A DNA stretch of 64,000 bases from Aquibaculum sediminis (GCF_040712085.1 NZ_JBFCVK010000005.1:287393-351392); one strand, 5' to 3'. Shown: positions 9,596 to 18,316, counted from the first letter of the stretch. The notes: a model not told the origin generated them from the sequence alone. Numbers and translations: made by a program.

Positions 9596-10840
9596 GTGAC
9601 GTCGCAGTTCTCACCCACCCCGCGCCTGCTGGCCATCGACGATGATCCCGCGATCGGTCGCATGCTCGAACTCTTGGCGCGCAACAGTGGCTTCGAAGCC
9701 AAGGCCACCACCGACAGCGAAGAGTTCGCGCGTCTGGCGGAAGAGTGGCAGCCGACGCACGTTTCCGTCGATCTGGCGATGCCGGGTGAGGACGGACTGT
9801 CGGTGCTGCGGCGGCTGGCATCCATGGGGTGCAAGGCCCGGATCATCATCCTCAGCGGCCTCGACGATCCGGTGCTCGGTGCCGCGCGTGCCATGGCCGA
9901 GGAAGACGGTCTCACGGTCGCCGGTGTCCTGATCAAGCCGTTCAGCAGCAGCAAGCTGCGCGCCTTGCTCTTTGACACGAGCGAGACATCCACTGTCCCG
10001 AAGCCCAGCGAGACAGATTACAAGCCCAAGGCCCATCCCGCTGTCTCGGCAGACAGCATTGCCCAGGGATTAAACGACAGCCATTTCACGCTTCACTACC
10101 AGCCGGTGATAAACTGTGCCACCGGCACCCCTGCCGGCTTCGAGGCCCTGGTGCGCTGGTCCCACCCGCAAGCGGGCTTGCTCCTGCCGCAGCATTTCAT
10201 TTCAGTTGCGGAGACAGCCGGACTCATCGACCGACTGTCCGAGACCATCGTCTCTCAGGGTCTAATGTGGTTCAGCAGGCATTTTCGCGAGTCGGAGCTG
10301 TTTCTTGCCTTTAATCTTTCGGCACACAGCTTCCACGGCGATTCCTTCATCGACCGCATCGCGGCAGCCTCCAAGTCCATAGACATTGCCCCCGAACGCA
10401 TTGTGCTGGAGCTGTCGGACACCGGTCGCGTGTCGGACCCGACCACCACGCTCAACATCCTGACGCGCCTGCGAGTAAACGGCTTTCAGCTGAGCATCGA
10501 CGACTTCGGCATCGGCTATTCCTCGATGTCGGAACTGCTGCGCCTGCCGTGTACGACGATCAAGATCGACCGAAAGTTCGTAACGACAGCAAAGCAGTCG
10601 GAGGAGGCGCAGAAGATCATCACCTCGATTACCGACCTGGGCCGTCGCCTGGGACTGCGGGTCACTGCGGAAGGCGTGGAAGACGAATGGACCCTGTCTT
10701 TCCTGGCGACAGTGGGCTGTGCCTACGCTCAAGGCTACTTCATCGGCCACCCCATGGAAGGGAGGACCGCCGTGGAGTGGTTCAATCAGCAGGAGGACAG
10801 CAACGGCGGCAGGGGCTCTGCCTCCTCCTTACGCGCCTGA
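9596..10840 (+). CDS. Response regulator with EAL cyclic-di-GMP phosphodiesterase domain
   Basis: The N-terminal receiver domain (about residues 8-125) has RLLAIDDDPAIGRM, the phospho-acceptor Asp in HVSVDLAMPGEDG and the Lys in VLIKPFSSSKL. The EAL domain (about 160-405) retains its catalytic set: EALVRW, the FNLS Asn, LELSD, IDDFGIGYSS, IKIDRKFV and AEGVEDEW, so it should hydrolyse c-di-GMP to pGpG. Start chosen at GTG 9596 because GGAGGA lies nine bases upstream; an in-frame GTG at 9533 would add 21 residues. No histidine kinase is adjacent; the cognate kinase is unknown. Likely role is control of motility or biofilm by c-di-GMP turnover. Confidence 0.9.
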   Translation: MTSQFSPTPRLLAIDDDPAIGRMLELLARNSGFEAKATTDSEEFARLAEEWQPTHVSVDLAMPGEDGLSVLRRLASMGCKARIIILSGLDDPVLGAARAMAEEDGLTVAGVLIKPFSSSKLRALLFDTSETSTVPKPSETDYKPKAHPAVSADSIAQGLNDSHFTLHYQPVINCATGTPAGFEALVRWSHPQAGLLLPQHFISVAETAGLIDRLSETIVSQGLMWFSRHFRESELFLAFNLSAHSFHGDSFIDRIAAASKSIDIAPERIVLELSDTGRVSDPTTTLNILTRLRVNGFQLSIDDFGIGYSSMSELLRLPCTTIKIDRKFVTTAKQSEEAQKIITSITDLGRRLGLRVTAEGVEDEWTLSFLATVGCAYAQGYFIGHPMEGRTAVEWFNQQEDSNGGRGSASSLRA

Positions 10841-10845
10841 GCCCC

Positions 10846-10977
10846 AGACCGGATCGCATTTAATCTGAACCACATCGGGTTCAGATTAAATGCGTGAATC
10901 CGGTCTGATTTCAAAGGGTGTAGAGCACGCGTACTATTGGATCGCATAGCGATTCCAATTGAACGCGACCCGCTCTA
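10846..10977. repeat. Dispersed palindromic intergenic element, copy 1
   Basis: A long hairpin: AGACCGGAT (10846-10854) pairs with ATCCGGTCT (10898-10906), and CGCATTTAATCTGAACC (10855-10871) with GGTTCAGATTAAATGCG (10878-10894). A second imperfect palindrome follows, bounded by TAGAGC (10921) and GCTCTA (10972-10977). The same element recurs at 49823 and 63772. It lies between two convergent genes and could also end transcription. Confidence 0.85.
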
Positions 10978-10986
10978 AGCCCCGGG

Positions 10987-11514
10987 TTAGCGTTCGTAGG
11001 CGCTGGTATACTGCGTTGGAGTGGACCAGTAGCGCAGCAGCCGCGTGAGCACACTGCCGGTCTTCTCCAAATCCGACTCTTCCAACCCGATCTCGTCCAG
11101 CCCTTTGGCGTGCTGCTCGAAGAACTCATCGAGATAGCGTGAGATCTTCTGCCCCTTCTCGCTGACCCGCACATGGGTCGAGCGGCGATCATGCGCCGAG
11201 CGCTCCTGGATCAGGTAGCCGTTCTCGACCAGCTTCTTCACGTTATAGGAAACATTGGAGCCCAGATAATAACCGCGCTGGGTCAGCTCGCCCACGGACA
11301 GCTCGCCATCTCCGATGTTGTAGAGAATCAAGGCCTGGATATTGTTCAGGTCCCGAATGCCCCGCCGATCGATTTCCCCTTTGATCACTTCCATGCACTG
11401 TCGATGCAATCTCTCGACCATGCGAATGGTTTCTATGTAAGTGGCCTTCACTCCGATCCTCCAACCAAGCCCATCAAGCGACTCGCCCAAAGAGCCTTTA
11501 GTAGTATATTTCAT
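10987..11514 (-). CDS. MarR-family transcriptional regulator (LdtR-like)
   Basis: A 175-residue winged-helix protein. The segment MERLHRQ, then DRRGIRDLNNIQALIL, then the DNA-recognition region GELTQRGYYLGSNVSYNVKKLVENGYLIQERSAHDRRST, is the hallmark of the LdtR-type MarR group of alphaproteobacteria, which has been linked to cell-wall L,D-transpeptidase and stress control. It is the last gene after the minus-strand valine-degradation genes, 86 bases downstream of mmsB, so it may regulate them or simply be adjacent. The start used gives a 23-residue N-terminal extension before the conserved part; a later GTG at about 11451 is possible. Confidence 0.85.
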   Translation of the reverse strand: MKYTTKGSLGESLDGLGWRIGVKATYIETIRMVERLHRQCMEVIKGEIDRRGIRDLNNIQALILYNIGDGELSVGELTQRGYYLGSNVSYNVKKLVENGYLIQERSAHDRRSTHVRVSEKGQKISRYLDEFFEQHAKGLDEIGLEESDLEKTGSVLTRLLRYWSTPTQYTSAYER

Positions 11515-11599
11515 AAGTCAGTACTACAGGGTAGCCTGCATTCAAAGGGAAATAACCTGCCAGTTCCACTGAAGGAGATTCAGACATAACAACTCTCGG

Positions 11600-12496
11600 T
11601 TACTCTGTGGCCTTACCTTGTATCATACGAACGATGGCCGAATAATCGAGATGACCGTGGCCGGCCGCCACGAAAAGACTATAGAGCTGGGCCGCTTCCG
11701 CACCGATCGGGGTCGCGCAGTCGGCCAGCGCGGCCGCTTCCTGCGCCAGTTTCAGGTCCTTGTGCATCATGGCTGCGGCAAAGCCTGGCTTGTAGTCACG
11801 ATTGGCTGCGGCGGTGGGAACGATGCCGGGCAAGGGATGATGGTTCAGCATTGCCCAGCAGGAGCCTGAAGAGGCCGAGGAGATCTCGAAAAGCGTATTG
11901 GGATCGAGGCCAAGTTTCTCGCCCAGCGAGAAACTTTCGCACACAGCCAGCATGGAGATACCCAGCATCATGTTGTTGCAGACCTTGGCAACCTGACCGT
12001 TGCCCGGCTGGCCCGCGTGCACGACCTTGCCGCCGACCACGTCCAGGAAGGGCTGTGCCTTGGCAAAGGCGGCCTCGCTGCCCCCCACCATCATGGTCAG
12101 GGTTCCGGCCTCCGCTCCGGCAACGCCGCCCGAGACCGGCGCATCCACCATGAGGAAGCCGGCCGCCGCACTGGCCTCATGCACCGCGCGGGCACTGGCG
12201 ACGTCAATGGTGGAGGAATCGATGAAGAGGGCGCCGGGTTGGGTGCTGGCGAGAATACCGCCCTCCCCCAGGTAGGCTTCGCGCACATGGCTGCCGGCCG
12301 GCAGCATGGTGAAGACAACCCCGGCCGCAGCACAGGCCGCGGCCGCGCTTTCCGCAATCTCAACGCCGCCTTCCGAAGCCGCCTGCCTGGCACCCTCGGA
12401 GGGATCGAAGCCGCGCACCTGGTGGCCCGCCGCCACCAGGTTGCGTGCCATCGGGCCGCCCATGTTGCCCAGACCCAGGAATGCGATTGCCGCCAT
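11600..12496 (-). CDS. mmsB: 3-hydroxyisobutyrate dehydrogenase
   Basis: A 298-residue NAD-dependent beta-hydroxyacid dehydrogenase oxidising 3-hydroxyisobutyrate to methylmalonate semialdehyde in valine catabolism. It shows the Rossmann motif AFLGLGNMGGPMARNL, the substrate signature DAPVSGGVAGAEAGTLTMMVGG and the catalytic Lys171 in GQVAKVCNNMMLGISM. It follows the hydrolase and acyl-CoA dehydrogenase genes in the order of the pathway. The next enzyme, methylmalonate-semialdehyde dehydrogenase (mmsA), is not in this window. Confidence 0.94.
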   Translation of the reverse strand: MAAIAFLGLGNMGGPMARNLVAAGHQVRGFDPSEGARQAASEGGVEIAESAAAACAAAGVVFTMLPAGSHVREAYLGEGGILASTQPGALFIDSSTIDVASARAVHEASAAAGFLMVDAPVSGGVAGAEAGTLTMMVGGSEAAFAKAQPFLDVVGGKVVHAGQPGNGQVAKVCNNMMLGISMLAVCESFSLGEKLGLDPNTLFEISSASSGSCWAMLNHHPLPGIVPTAAANRDYKPGFAAAMMHKDLKLAQEAAALADCATPIGAEAAQLYSLFVAAGHGHLDYSAIVRMIQGKATE

Positions 12497-12564
12497 ATCT
12501 TTCCTCCCTGTTCTCGCTCGGCCTGGCCGGTCGATGCGCCGGCCTTTCTGGCCCCTGGCCCCGC

Positions 12565-13629
12565 TCAGACCTTGAACAGCAGATCACGCTCTCCCAGTGG
12601 CGCGAAGTGCCGCTCCACCAGCGCCGCATCGACCGCTTCGAGGCTCGCCGGGTCCCAGGTGGGGCTGTGATCCTTGTCCACCAGAACCGCGCGAATGCCT
12701 TCGTAGAAGTCGTGTCCCGCCATGCAGGCCTGGCTCATACGATACTCCATGGTCATGCAGTCGTCGAAGCTCATATCGGCGCCGCGCTTGAGCTGCTCCG
12801 CAGTGATCTTCATCGAGGTGGGGGAGCGTGTGGCGAGAATGTCGCGCTGTTCGCGCGCCCAATCACCGCCATCGGCGTTCAGAGCCTCCAGGATCGCTTC
12901 CGGCGTTTCCGCCGCGAAGAGGCGGGTAATGTCGGAGAGGTAGGGCTGCACAGCCGAGGGCCCCGGATCGCCAGACAACCGACCCAGAACGCCATTGACT
13001 GCCGCGGCCGCATCCTCGCCGTAATCGGCCTCGGCCAAAGCATCGATCAGGTCGCCATGCCGTGCGCTCTGCACGAAGTGCGTGGCGATGCCAAGCTGCA
13101 AGCAGTCGGCCGCCTTCAGGCGCGCACCCGTCAGCGCCATCCACAGTCCGCAGCGGCCGGGCAGGCGCGGCAGAAACCAGGAGCCGCCGACATCGGGAAA
13201 GAGACCGATGGCCGTCTCCGGCATGGCCAGCATTGTCTTGTCGCCGACCACGCGGTGGCTGCCATGAATCGACAGCCCGACCCCGCCGCCCATGCAGACC
13301 TTGTCGACCAAGGCGACGAAGGGCTTCGGGAAGGCATGGATGGTCCGATTGACGGTGTATTCCTCATAGAAGAACTCGCGGCTGAGGGAGCCGCCCTCCT
13401 TGCCCGCGGACCAGACCGCACGCACGTCACCGCCGGCGCAGAAAGCCTTTTCCCCGGCCCCCTGGATCGCCACCACGGCCACTGAGGGGTCCTGGGCCCA
13501 GGCATGGAGCCTGGTCTGCAGTTCCCTGATCATGCCGAGTGTAAGCGCGTTCAGCGCCGTGGGCCGGTTGAGCGTGACAAGCCCCAGCGGGCCACGCTGT
13601 TCGAAAAGGATCTCTGGCTCTTCGGTCAT
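12565..13629 (-). CDS. 3-hydroxyisobutyryl-CoA hydrolase (enoyl-CoA hydratase superfamily)
   Basis: A 354-residue crotonase-fold enzyme. Its longer length than enoyl-CoA hydratase, the oxyanion-hole segment CMGGGVGLSIHGSHRVV, and PETAIGLFPDVGGSWFLPRLPG identify the 3-hydroxyisobutyryl-CoA hydrolase group, which releases free 3-hydroxyisobutyrate for mmsB. Start at 13629 is chosen because AAGGAAAC lies just upstream on the minus strand; an in-frame start at 13686 would add 19 unconserved residues and overlap the upstream gene. It sits between the acyl-CoA dehydrogenase and mmsB. Confidence 0.92.
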   Translation of the reverse strand: MTEEPEILFEQRGPLGLVTLNRPTALNALTLGMIRELQTRLHAWAQDPSVAVVAIQGAGEKAFCAGGDVRAVWSAGKEGGSLSREFFYEEYTVNRTIHAFPKPFVALVDKVCMGGGVGLSIHGSHRVVGDKTMLAMPETAIGLFPDVGGSWFLPRLPGRCGLWMALTGARLKAADCLQLGIATHFVQSARHGDLIDALAEADYGEDAAAAVNGVLGRLSGDPGPSAVQPYLSDITRLFAAETPEAILEALNADGGDWAREQRDILATRSPTSMKITAEQLKRGADMSFDDCMTMEYRMSQACMAGHDFYEGIRAVLVDKDHSPTWDPASLEAVDAALVERHFAPLGERDLLFKV

Positions 13630-13682
13630 ACTGTTTCCTTCTTGTTGGTCAAAACTGCTTCGTTCATCAGTTAGAGCCGCGC

Positions 13683-14822
13683 TCACTGGGCCAGGAGGCG
13701 GCGCGCGATGATCACGCGCATGATCTCGTTGGTCCCTTCCAGGATCTGATGCACACGGAGATCGCGCAGGTAGCGCTCGATGGGATACTCGCGAATATAG
13801 CCGTAGCCGCCGTGAAGCTGCAGCGCTTCGTTGGCAACCCTGAACCCCACATCGGTGGCGAAGCGCTTGGCCATGGCGCAGAGCTGGGTCGCATCCGGCG
13901 CAGCGGCATCCAAAGCCATTGCTGCGCGGTGCAGCAGCAGGCGTGCGGCCTCCAGTTCCGTCGCCATATCCGCCAGCTTGAATTGCGTGGCCTGGAATTC
14001 GGCCAACGGCTTCCCGAACTGCTGCCGCTCCTTCACGTGGGCCAACGCAGCCTCCAGTGAAGCACGTCCGCCCCCCAGGGAACAGGCCGCGATGTTCAGG
14101 CGGCCGCCATCGAGGCCCATCATCGCGATTCTGAAGCCATCACCCTCCTCGCCAAGGCGGTTGGCGACCGGCACCCGCGCGTTCTCGAAAATCACGGCGG
14201 CTGTGGGTTGGCTGTTCCAGCCCAGCTTCTCTTCCTTGCGCCCGAAGGACAGCCCGGGCGTGTCCTTGGGCACGACCAGTGTGGAGATGCCCTTGGCCCC
14301 CTCTCCTCCGGTCCGGCACATCACGACATAGATGTCGCTGCTGCCGCCGCCGGAGATGAAGGCCTTGCTGCCGTTCAGCACATAGTGATCGCCGTCACGT
14401 TCCGCGCGGGTGCGCAGGTTGGCCGCATCGGAGCCGGCACCCGGTTCCGTCAGGCAGTAGGAGGCAAAATGCTCCATGCTCATCAACTTCGGCAGGAAGG
14501 CGTTGCGCTGCGCGTCGCTGCCGAAACGATCGATCATCCAGGCGGCCATGTTGTGAATAGACATGTAGGCCGCTGTCGAGGGGCACGCCGCCGCCAACTC
14601 CTCAAAGATAATCGCCGCATCAAGGCGCGAGAGACCCGACCCGGCCACATCCTCGCCGACATAGATGCCGGCAAATCCCAGGCTGGCTGCCTTGCGCAAC
14701 GCTTCAACCGGGAAGACGCATTCGGAATCCCATTTGGCGGCATGGGGCGCCATCTCCGCGCGTGCGAAATCACGCGCCATGGCCTGGAAGGCGCGCTGTT
14801 CCTCTGCGAGTTGGAAATCCAT
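13683..14822 (-). CDS. Acyl-CoA dehydrogenase, probable isobutyryl-CoA dehydrogenase
   Basis: A 379-residue FAD enzyme with the acyl-CoA dehydrogenase signatures YCLTEPGAGSDAANLRT and LQLHGGYGYIREYPIERYLRDLRVHQILEGTNEIMR; the catalytic base is the Glu of QILEGTNE (about residue 362). Full length for the family. It is first in a minus-strand run with 3-hydroxyisobutyryl-CoA hydrolase and 3-hydroxyisobutyrate dehydrogenase, which points to isobutyryl-CoA as substrate and hence valine degradation; sequence alone would also allow another short branched-chain acyl-CoA. Confidence 0.92.
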   Translation of the reverse strand: MDFQLAEEQRAFQAMARDFARAEMAPHAAKWDSECVFPVEALRKAASLGFAGIYVGEDVAGSGLSRLDAAIIFEELAAACPSTAAYMSIHNMAAWMIDRFGSDAQRNAFLPKLMSMEHFASYCLTEPGAGSDAANLRTRAERDGDHYVLNGSKAFISGGGSSDIYVVMCRTGGEGAKGISTLVVPKDTPGLSFGRKEEKLGWNSQPTAAVIFENARVPVANRLGEEGDGFRIAMMGLDGGRLNIAACSLGGGRASLEAALAHVKERQQFGKPLAEFQATQFKLADMATELEAARLLLHRAAMALDAAAPDATQLCAMAKRFATDVGFRVANEALQLHGGYGYIREYPIERYLRDLRVHQILEGTNEIMRVIIARRLLAQ

Positions 14823-15036
14823 GACCCAATCTCCCCACCTGCGCGCTAAAACGCGGTCGCAGGCATCATAATCAAAGCAGCCGCACCGCGATCATAGAAA
14901 GGGCCCGCGACCTGTCAATTCGCTGCCCTGCGGAACGAAACCGCCGGGCTCACCACAGCCTTAGAGGGAATGTTGTTCAAATACGTCAGATCGGGTTGTA
15001 GCCCCGCCAAACAAAGGTCTAGCATGCCGGTCAGGA

Positions 15037-16026
15037 ATGGGAAGTAACCGCCCAAAACAGAGGCGGGCTGGGGGGTATATGGCAGGCGTGGCAGTTCGGC
15101 GGCGGCAAGTGCGTGAAGAGGCAGAGCCGTGCCCAAAGGTGTGGTGGATCGACGATCGGGGGCGGTGGAACCCCGTCGGCGAGGCCGCAGAGAGCCAGGC
15201 GACGGGGGAGCACAACGCGGTCCTGGACACCCCGCTCGGCCGGGAAATGATGTACCGCCATTTCGGGATGCTGCGCCTGGAAGAGACAGGCCACCGCGTG
15301 AGCGTAAGCTGGGACATCCGCCACGTCTGCGAACCGGCCCTGAACGAGGCCTGTAATTATCTGCGCCAGGTGCGCGTTCCGGTACAACTGCGGTTCTGCT
15401 TCGTCGGCTGGCACGAGGAGCTTCACGTCAAAGGGGGCAGCGCCCTGGACCGCATGCGCTGGACCCGCGCCTACAGCGGTGTCACGCCCCTGCCCCGCCC
15501 CAGCATTTTGCAGCGGTCACTATCCGAGGCAATGAACTCCCACAATGGCTTCGGCTTGCTGCTCAAGGGGCTTCAGGACAGCGACGGCTATCTCACACCG
15601 GAACTGCGCGCGGAGTTCGAGCGGCGCGGCCTGATGGACAAGCTGGTGCTCTTTGACGAGGACGAGGAGGATGCCAGTCTCCTCTTCTCTCACATTGGCG
15701 AGAGCTCGGCGCTGCGGCAGGTCTTCGGCGAAAGCTGGGCTGCCGAGGCGAAGGGACGCCGCTACGATTTCGCGCCCTGCGCCGATAGTCTGCTGCGGCG
15801 CGTCTGGGATCCCTACAAGCCGACGCTCGAATCGGCACGGCCGCGCTTCGACCATGTACGGACGCTGATCTCCCCGTCACAGGGGGAAAGCCATTGGGTC
15901 ACCTACAAGCGGCTGCTGGTGCCCTACCGACAACCCGGCCAGGGGCGCGGCCTGGCCCTGCTGTCGCGCCTGACCCGCGCGGTCGCAATCCCCTTCATGG
16001 ACCCGCATCGCGTGTCATGGAGTTGA
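15037..16026 (+). CDS. Protein of unknown function
   Basis: Up to 329 residues with no signal peptide or membrane segment. I do not recognise the family with confidence. The core VWWIDDRGRWNPVGE, then LDTPLGREMMYRHFGMLRLEETGHRVSVSWDIRHVCEPALNEACNYL, and the C-terminal WVTYKRLLVPYRQPGQGRG, read like a soluble sensory or PAS-like protein, but that is only an impression. An alternative ATG at 15079 fits better with the poly-G stretch just upstream; the ATG at 15037 lacks a spaced ribosome-binding site. It precedes the large regulator by 220 bases on the same strand. Confidence 0.7.
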   Translation: MGSNRPKQRRAGGYMAGVAVRRRQVREEAEPCPKVWWIDDRGRWNPVGEAAESQATGEHNAVLDTPLGREMMYRHFGMLRLEETGHRVSVSWDIRHVCEPALNEACNYLRQVRVPVQLRFCFVGWHEELHVKGGSALDRMRWTRAYSGVTPLPRPSILQRSLSEAMNSHNGFGLLLKGLQDSDGYLTPELRAEFERRGLMDKLVLFDEDEEDASLLFSHIGESSALRQVFGESWAAEAKGRRYDFAPCADSLLRRVWDPYKPTLESARPRFDHVRTLISPSQGESHWVTYKRLLVPYRQPGQGRGLALLSRLTRAVAIPFMDPHRVSWS

Positions 16027-16246
16027 GCCCGCTGCCGGCAGGGTGAAGCACTCCACCCACATCGGGTGAAAGCGGCCCCCAAAGGTGCTGCCCGTCCCTG
16101 GCCGGCAATGGCGCCAGCCTATTGCTAATTTATCCATAATATTTCACAGTTCGTCTCCAGCTGACCGGCGCGGCGCTCGAACATTGCGAACGCCATGATC
16201 GCGTACCGGAGAGGCACCAGGGTCCGGACCGGCCCAGGGAGCAGAC

Positions 16247-18211
16247 GTGCACACGATCCGCGACCGCCTGCTACAGAACAACCATCACGGCATGGTTGGA
16301 CGGGAGCGCGAGCAGGACGCGCTGCTTCGCTGCCTGGACGGGGACGCCCCGATCGTCACGCATGTGCATGGCATGTCGGGAATCGGCAAGACCACGCTTC
16401 TGCGGAACCTGGCCGAGCAAGCGACCAGTGCCGCGAACGAGAGCGTCCTTTTGGACGGCACAGGTATCGAGCCCACGGCCACAGGGCTGCTGCACAGCCT
16501 CTCCGAAGCGCTCGGCCAGTCGGTTCTGTCTCCCCTGGAAGCCGGCAGGGTCTTGGCCGGACGCGAGCATCCGGTCCTCCTGATACTCGACCACTACGAA
16601 AATCTCAGTCTGCTGGACACCTGGCTGCGCCAGTCGCTGCTGCCGGCACTCCCCGCGAGCGCGCGCCTGGTGCTCGCAAGCCGCCTTCCTCCCAATCCAT
16701 CCTGGCTGATGGATCCGGACTGGCACGGCCTGTTTCGGGCGCTGCACCTGCGGCCGCTCGACGACGCGGCTGCACGCCAGCTGGTCGAACATGCCGGTGC
16801 GCCGCCACATGCCGCAGAAACGATCGTGCGATTTGCCCACGGCCACCCGCTCGCTCTCACGATGGCAGCGACCCTGGCCCGCAGCGAAGGTCTGGACAGC
16901 GACGCCCCTCTGGAGCGCGTTCTCCATCAACTGTCCCGCCTCTACCTCGGTTCGGTGGAAGACTCCGAGCTGCGCGATGTCCTGCGCGCCAGTTCGGTCG
17001 TCCGTCGCATTACGGTGCCCCTTATCGAGGCAGTCGCGCCCACTGCAGGCGGCCAGGCGCTTCTGGACCGCATTGCTCACCTCCCCTTCATCGATTCCGA
17101 CCAAAGCGGTCTGTCGCTGCACGACGCCATCCGCGAAGCGATCGCCGCCGATTTCGAAGCCTGCAACCCAGAGGGCTTCCGCCAGGCCCGACGCGCTGCC
17201 TGGCGCCTGCTCAGGGAAGCGGCAGCCGGCACCCACGGGGGTGAACTGTGGCGATATACCGCTGATCTGATCTATCTGCTGCGCAACCCGGCCGTACGAG
17301 ACGCTTTCTTTCCGCGGGAATCCTCGTCGCTGGCGGTAACCGAGGCGCAGCCCGAACACGGGGCGGCGATCAAGGCTGTGGCGGGATCCCATGAGCCGGC
17401 CGGCTGCCGCTCCGCCCTGGAGCGCCTGTGGGACCGCGCACCCCAGACTTTTTCCGTGGTCCTGCAGCCGGAGCAGGAGGTTGCCGGATTCTATGTAATG
17501 TTCGATCCGGCGACCTTGCCGGAACCTTTGCTGCGAGATGATCCCATCACCGCGCGCTGGTGGAACCACCTTCGCGAAAACCGGCTGCCCCGCGGGCAGT
17601 GCGCCCTGTTCCTGCGACGTTGGCTGAGCTGGCGGGAGGGCGAACAGGCCTCGCCGGTGCAGGCGGCCGCCTGGCTCGACATCAAGCGCTGCTACATGGA
17701 GCAGCGCCCGCGGCTGCGCCGGGTCTACCTGACCCTGGCAGAGCCGGCGGCCTACAGTGCCGTTGCAACGCAACTTGGCTTTCGCATGCTCCCGGAGTGT
17801 GCCGTGGAGTTCGAGGGCACGACCTTCCACACGGCGATGCTGGACATGGGCCCGGCGTCGGTGGATGGCTGGCTGTCCTGGCTCGTCGGCAAGGAACTGG
17901 GGGAGGAAGAGCAGGGGCTCCTGGATGTCACGGGACGCAGCCTGCGCGGTGAGGCCGGGCCGGTCCCCCTCACCCGGCTCGAGTTCGAGGTGATACGCTA
18001 CCTCTGGGAACGTCCCGGCCAGGCAGTCGCGCGCGACGCTCTGCTGAATGACATCTGGGGGCGACACTTTGACGGCGGCAGCAACGTCGTCGATACCGTG
18101 GTGGCGTCCCTGCGTCGCAAGCTCGGCACGCGAGCCGCCCTGATTCGAACGGTGCGTGGATATGGCTACGCCCTGCGCGAGGAGGAAGACGACCAGGTCC
18201 GCCGAGCCTGA
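16247..18211 (+). CDS. Three-domain regulator: P-loop ATPase, GNAT-like domain, OmpR-type winged helix
   Basis: A 654-residue protein. Residues 16-300 form a STAND-like ATPase with Walker A GMSGIGKTT (42-50), Walker B LLILD (111-115) and the LVLASRL segment. Residues about 357-535 read like a GNAT acetyltransferase fold, ending in the typical AAYSAVATQLGFRML motif. Residues 560-645 are an OmpR/PhoB-type winged helix (PLTRLEFEVIRYLWERPGQAVARDALLNDIW, then VASLRRKLG and IRTVRGYGYAL). GTG start at 16247 follows GGGAG. There is no receiver domain, so activation would be by the ATPase/GNAT part rather than phosphorylation. It lies 105 bases before the DUF1326-DUF2182 genes and probably controls them through the direct repeats at 18228. 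The domain reading is by eye. Confidence 0.82.
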   Translation: MHTIRDRLLQNNHHGMVGREREQDALLRCLDGDAPIVTHVHGMSGIGKTTLLRNLAEQATSAANESVLLDGTGIEPTATGLLHSLSEALGQSVLSPLEAGRVLAGREHPVLLILDHYENLSLLDTWLRQSLLPALPASARLVLASRLPPNPSWLMDPDWHGLFRALHLRPLDDAAARQLVEHAGAPPHAAETIVRFAHGHPLALTMAATLARSEGLDSDAPLERVLHQLSRLYLGSVEDSELRDVLRASSVVRRITVPLIEAVAPTAGGQALLDRIAHLPFIDSDQSGLSLHDAIREAIAADFEACNPEGFRQARRAAWRLLREAAAGTHGGELWRYTADLIYLLRNPAVRDAFFPRESSSLAVTEAQPEHGAAIKAVAGSHEPAGCRSALERLWDRAPQTFSVVLQPEQEVAGFYVMFDPATLPEPLLRDDPITARWWNHLRENRLPRGQCALFLRRWLSWREGEQASPVQAAAWLDIKRCYMEQRPRLRRVYLTLAEPAAYSAVATQLGFRMLPECAVEFEGTTFHTAMLDMGPASVDGWLSWLVGKELGEEEQGLLDVTGRSLRGEAGPVPLTRLEFEVIRYLWERPGQAVARDALLNDIWGRHFDGGSNVVDTVVASLRRKLGTRAALIRTVRGYGYALREEEDDQVRRA

Positions 18212-18227
18212 AGTCGCTGCAGTCCCT

Positions 18228-18260
18228 CCCATGAAATTCTCATGCAGTCCTCATGCAGAA
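18228..18260 (+). promoter_or_regulatory. Three 11-bp direct repeats, candidate winged-helix operator
   Basis: CATG recurs at 18230, 18241 and 18252, exactly 11 bases apart, in CCCATGAAATT, CTCATGCAGTC and CTCATGCAGAA. OmpR/PhoB-type winged helices bind direct repeats with this spacing. The array ends where a -35 box would sit for the -10-like TTTAAC at 18281-18286, as in activator-dependent PhoB-type promoters. It lies between the regulator gene and the DUF1326 gene. Confidence 0.55.
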
Positions 18261-18316
18261 ACGTAAGGACGGCGCCACACTTTAACCTTCACCGCTTCAA
18301 CACAGAGGAGGCTGTC

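Noticed and set aside
16271..18232. 653-codon open frame on the minus strand over the three-domain regulator
   Set aside because: It mirrors the plus-strand gene, has no recognisable domains, and the plus strand carries Walker and winged-helix motifs. Long antisense frames are expected at this GC content.
18242..18316. Earlier start for the DUF1326 protein
   Set aside because: It would run through the direct-repeat array and lacks a ribosome-binding site; GAGGAGG precedes ATG 18317.
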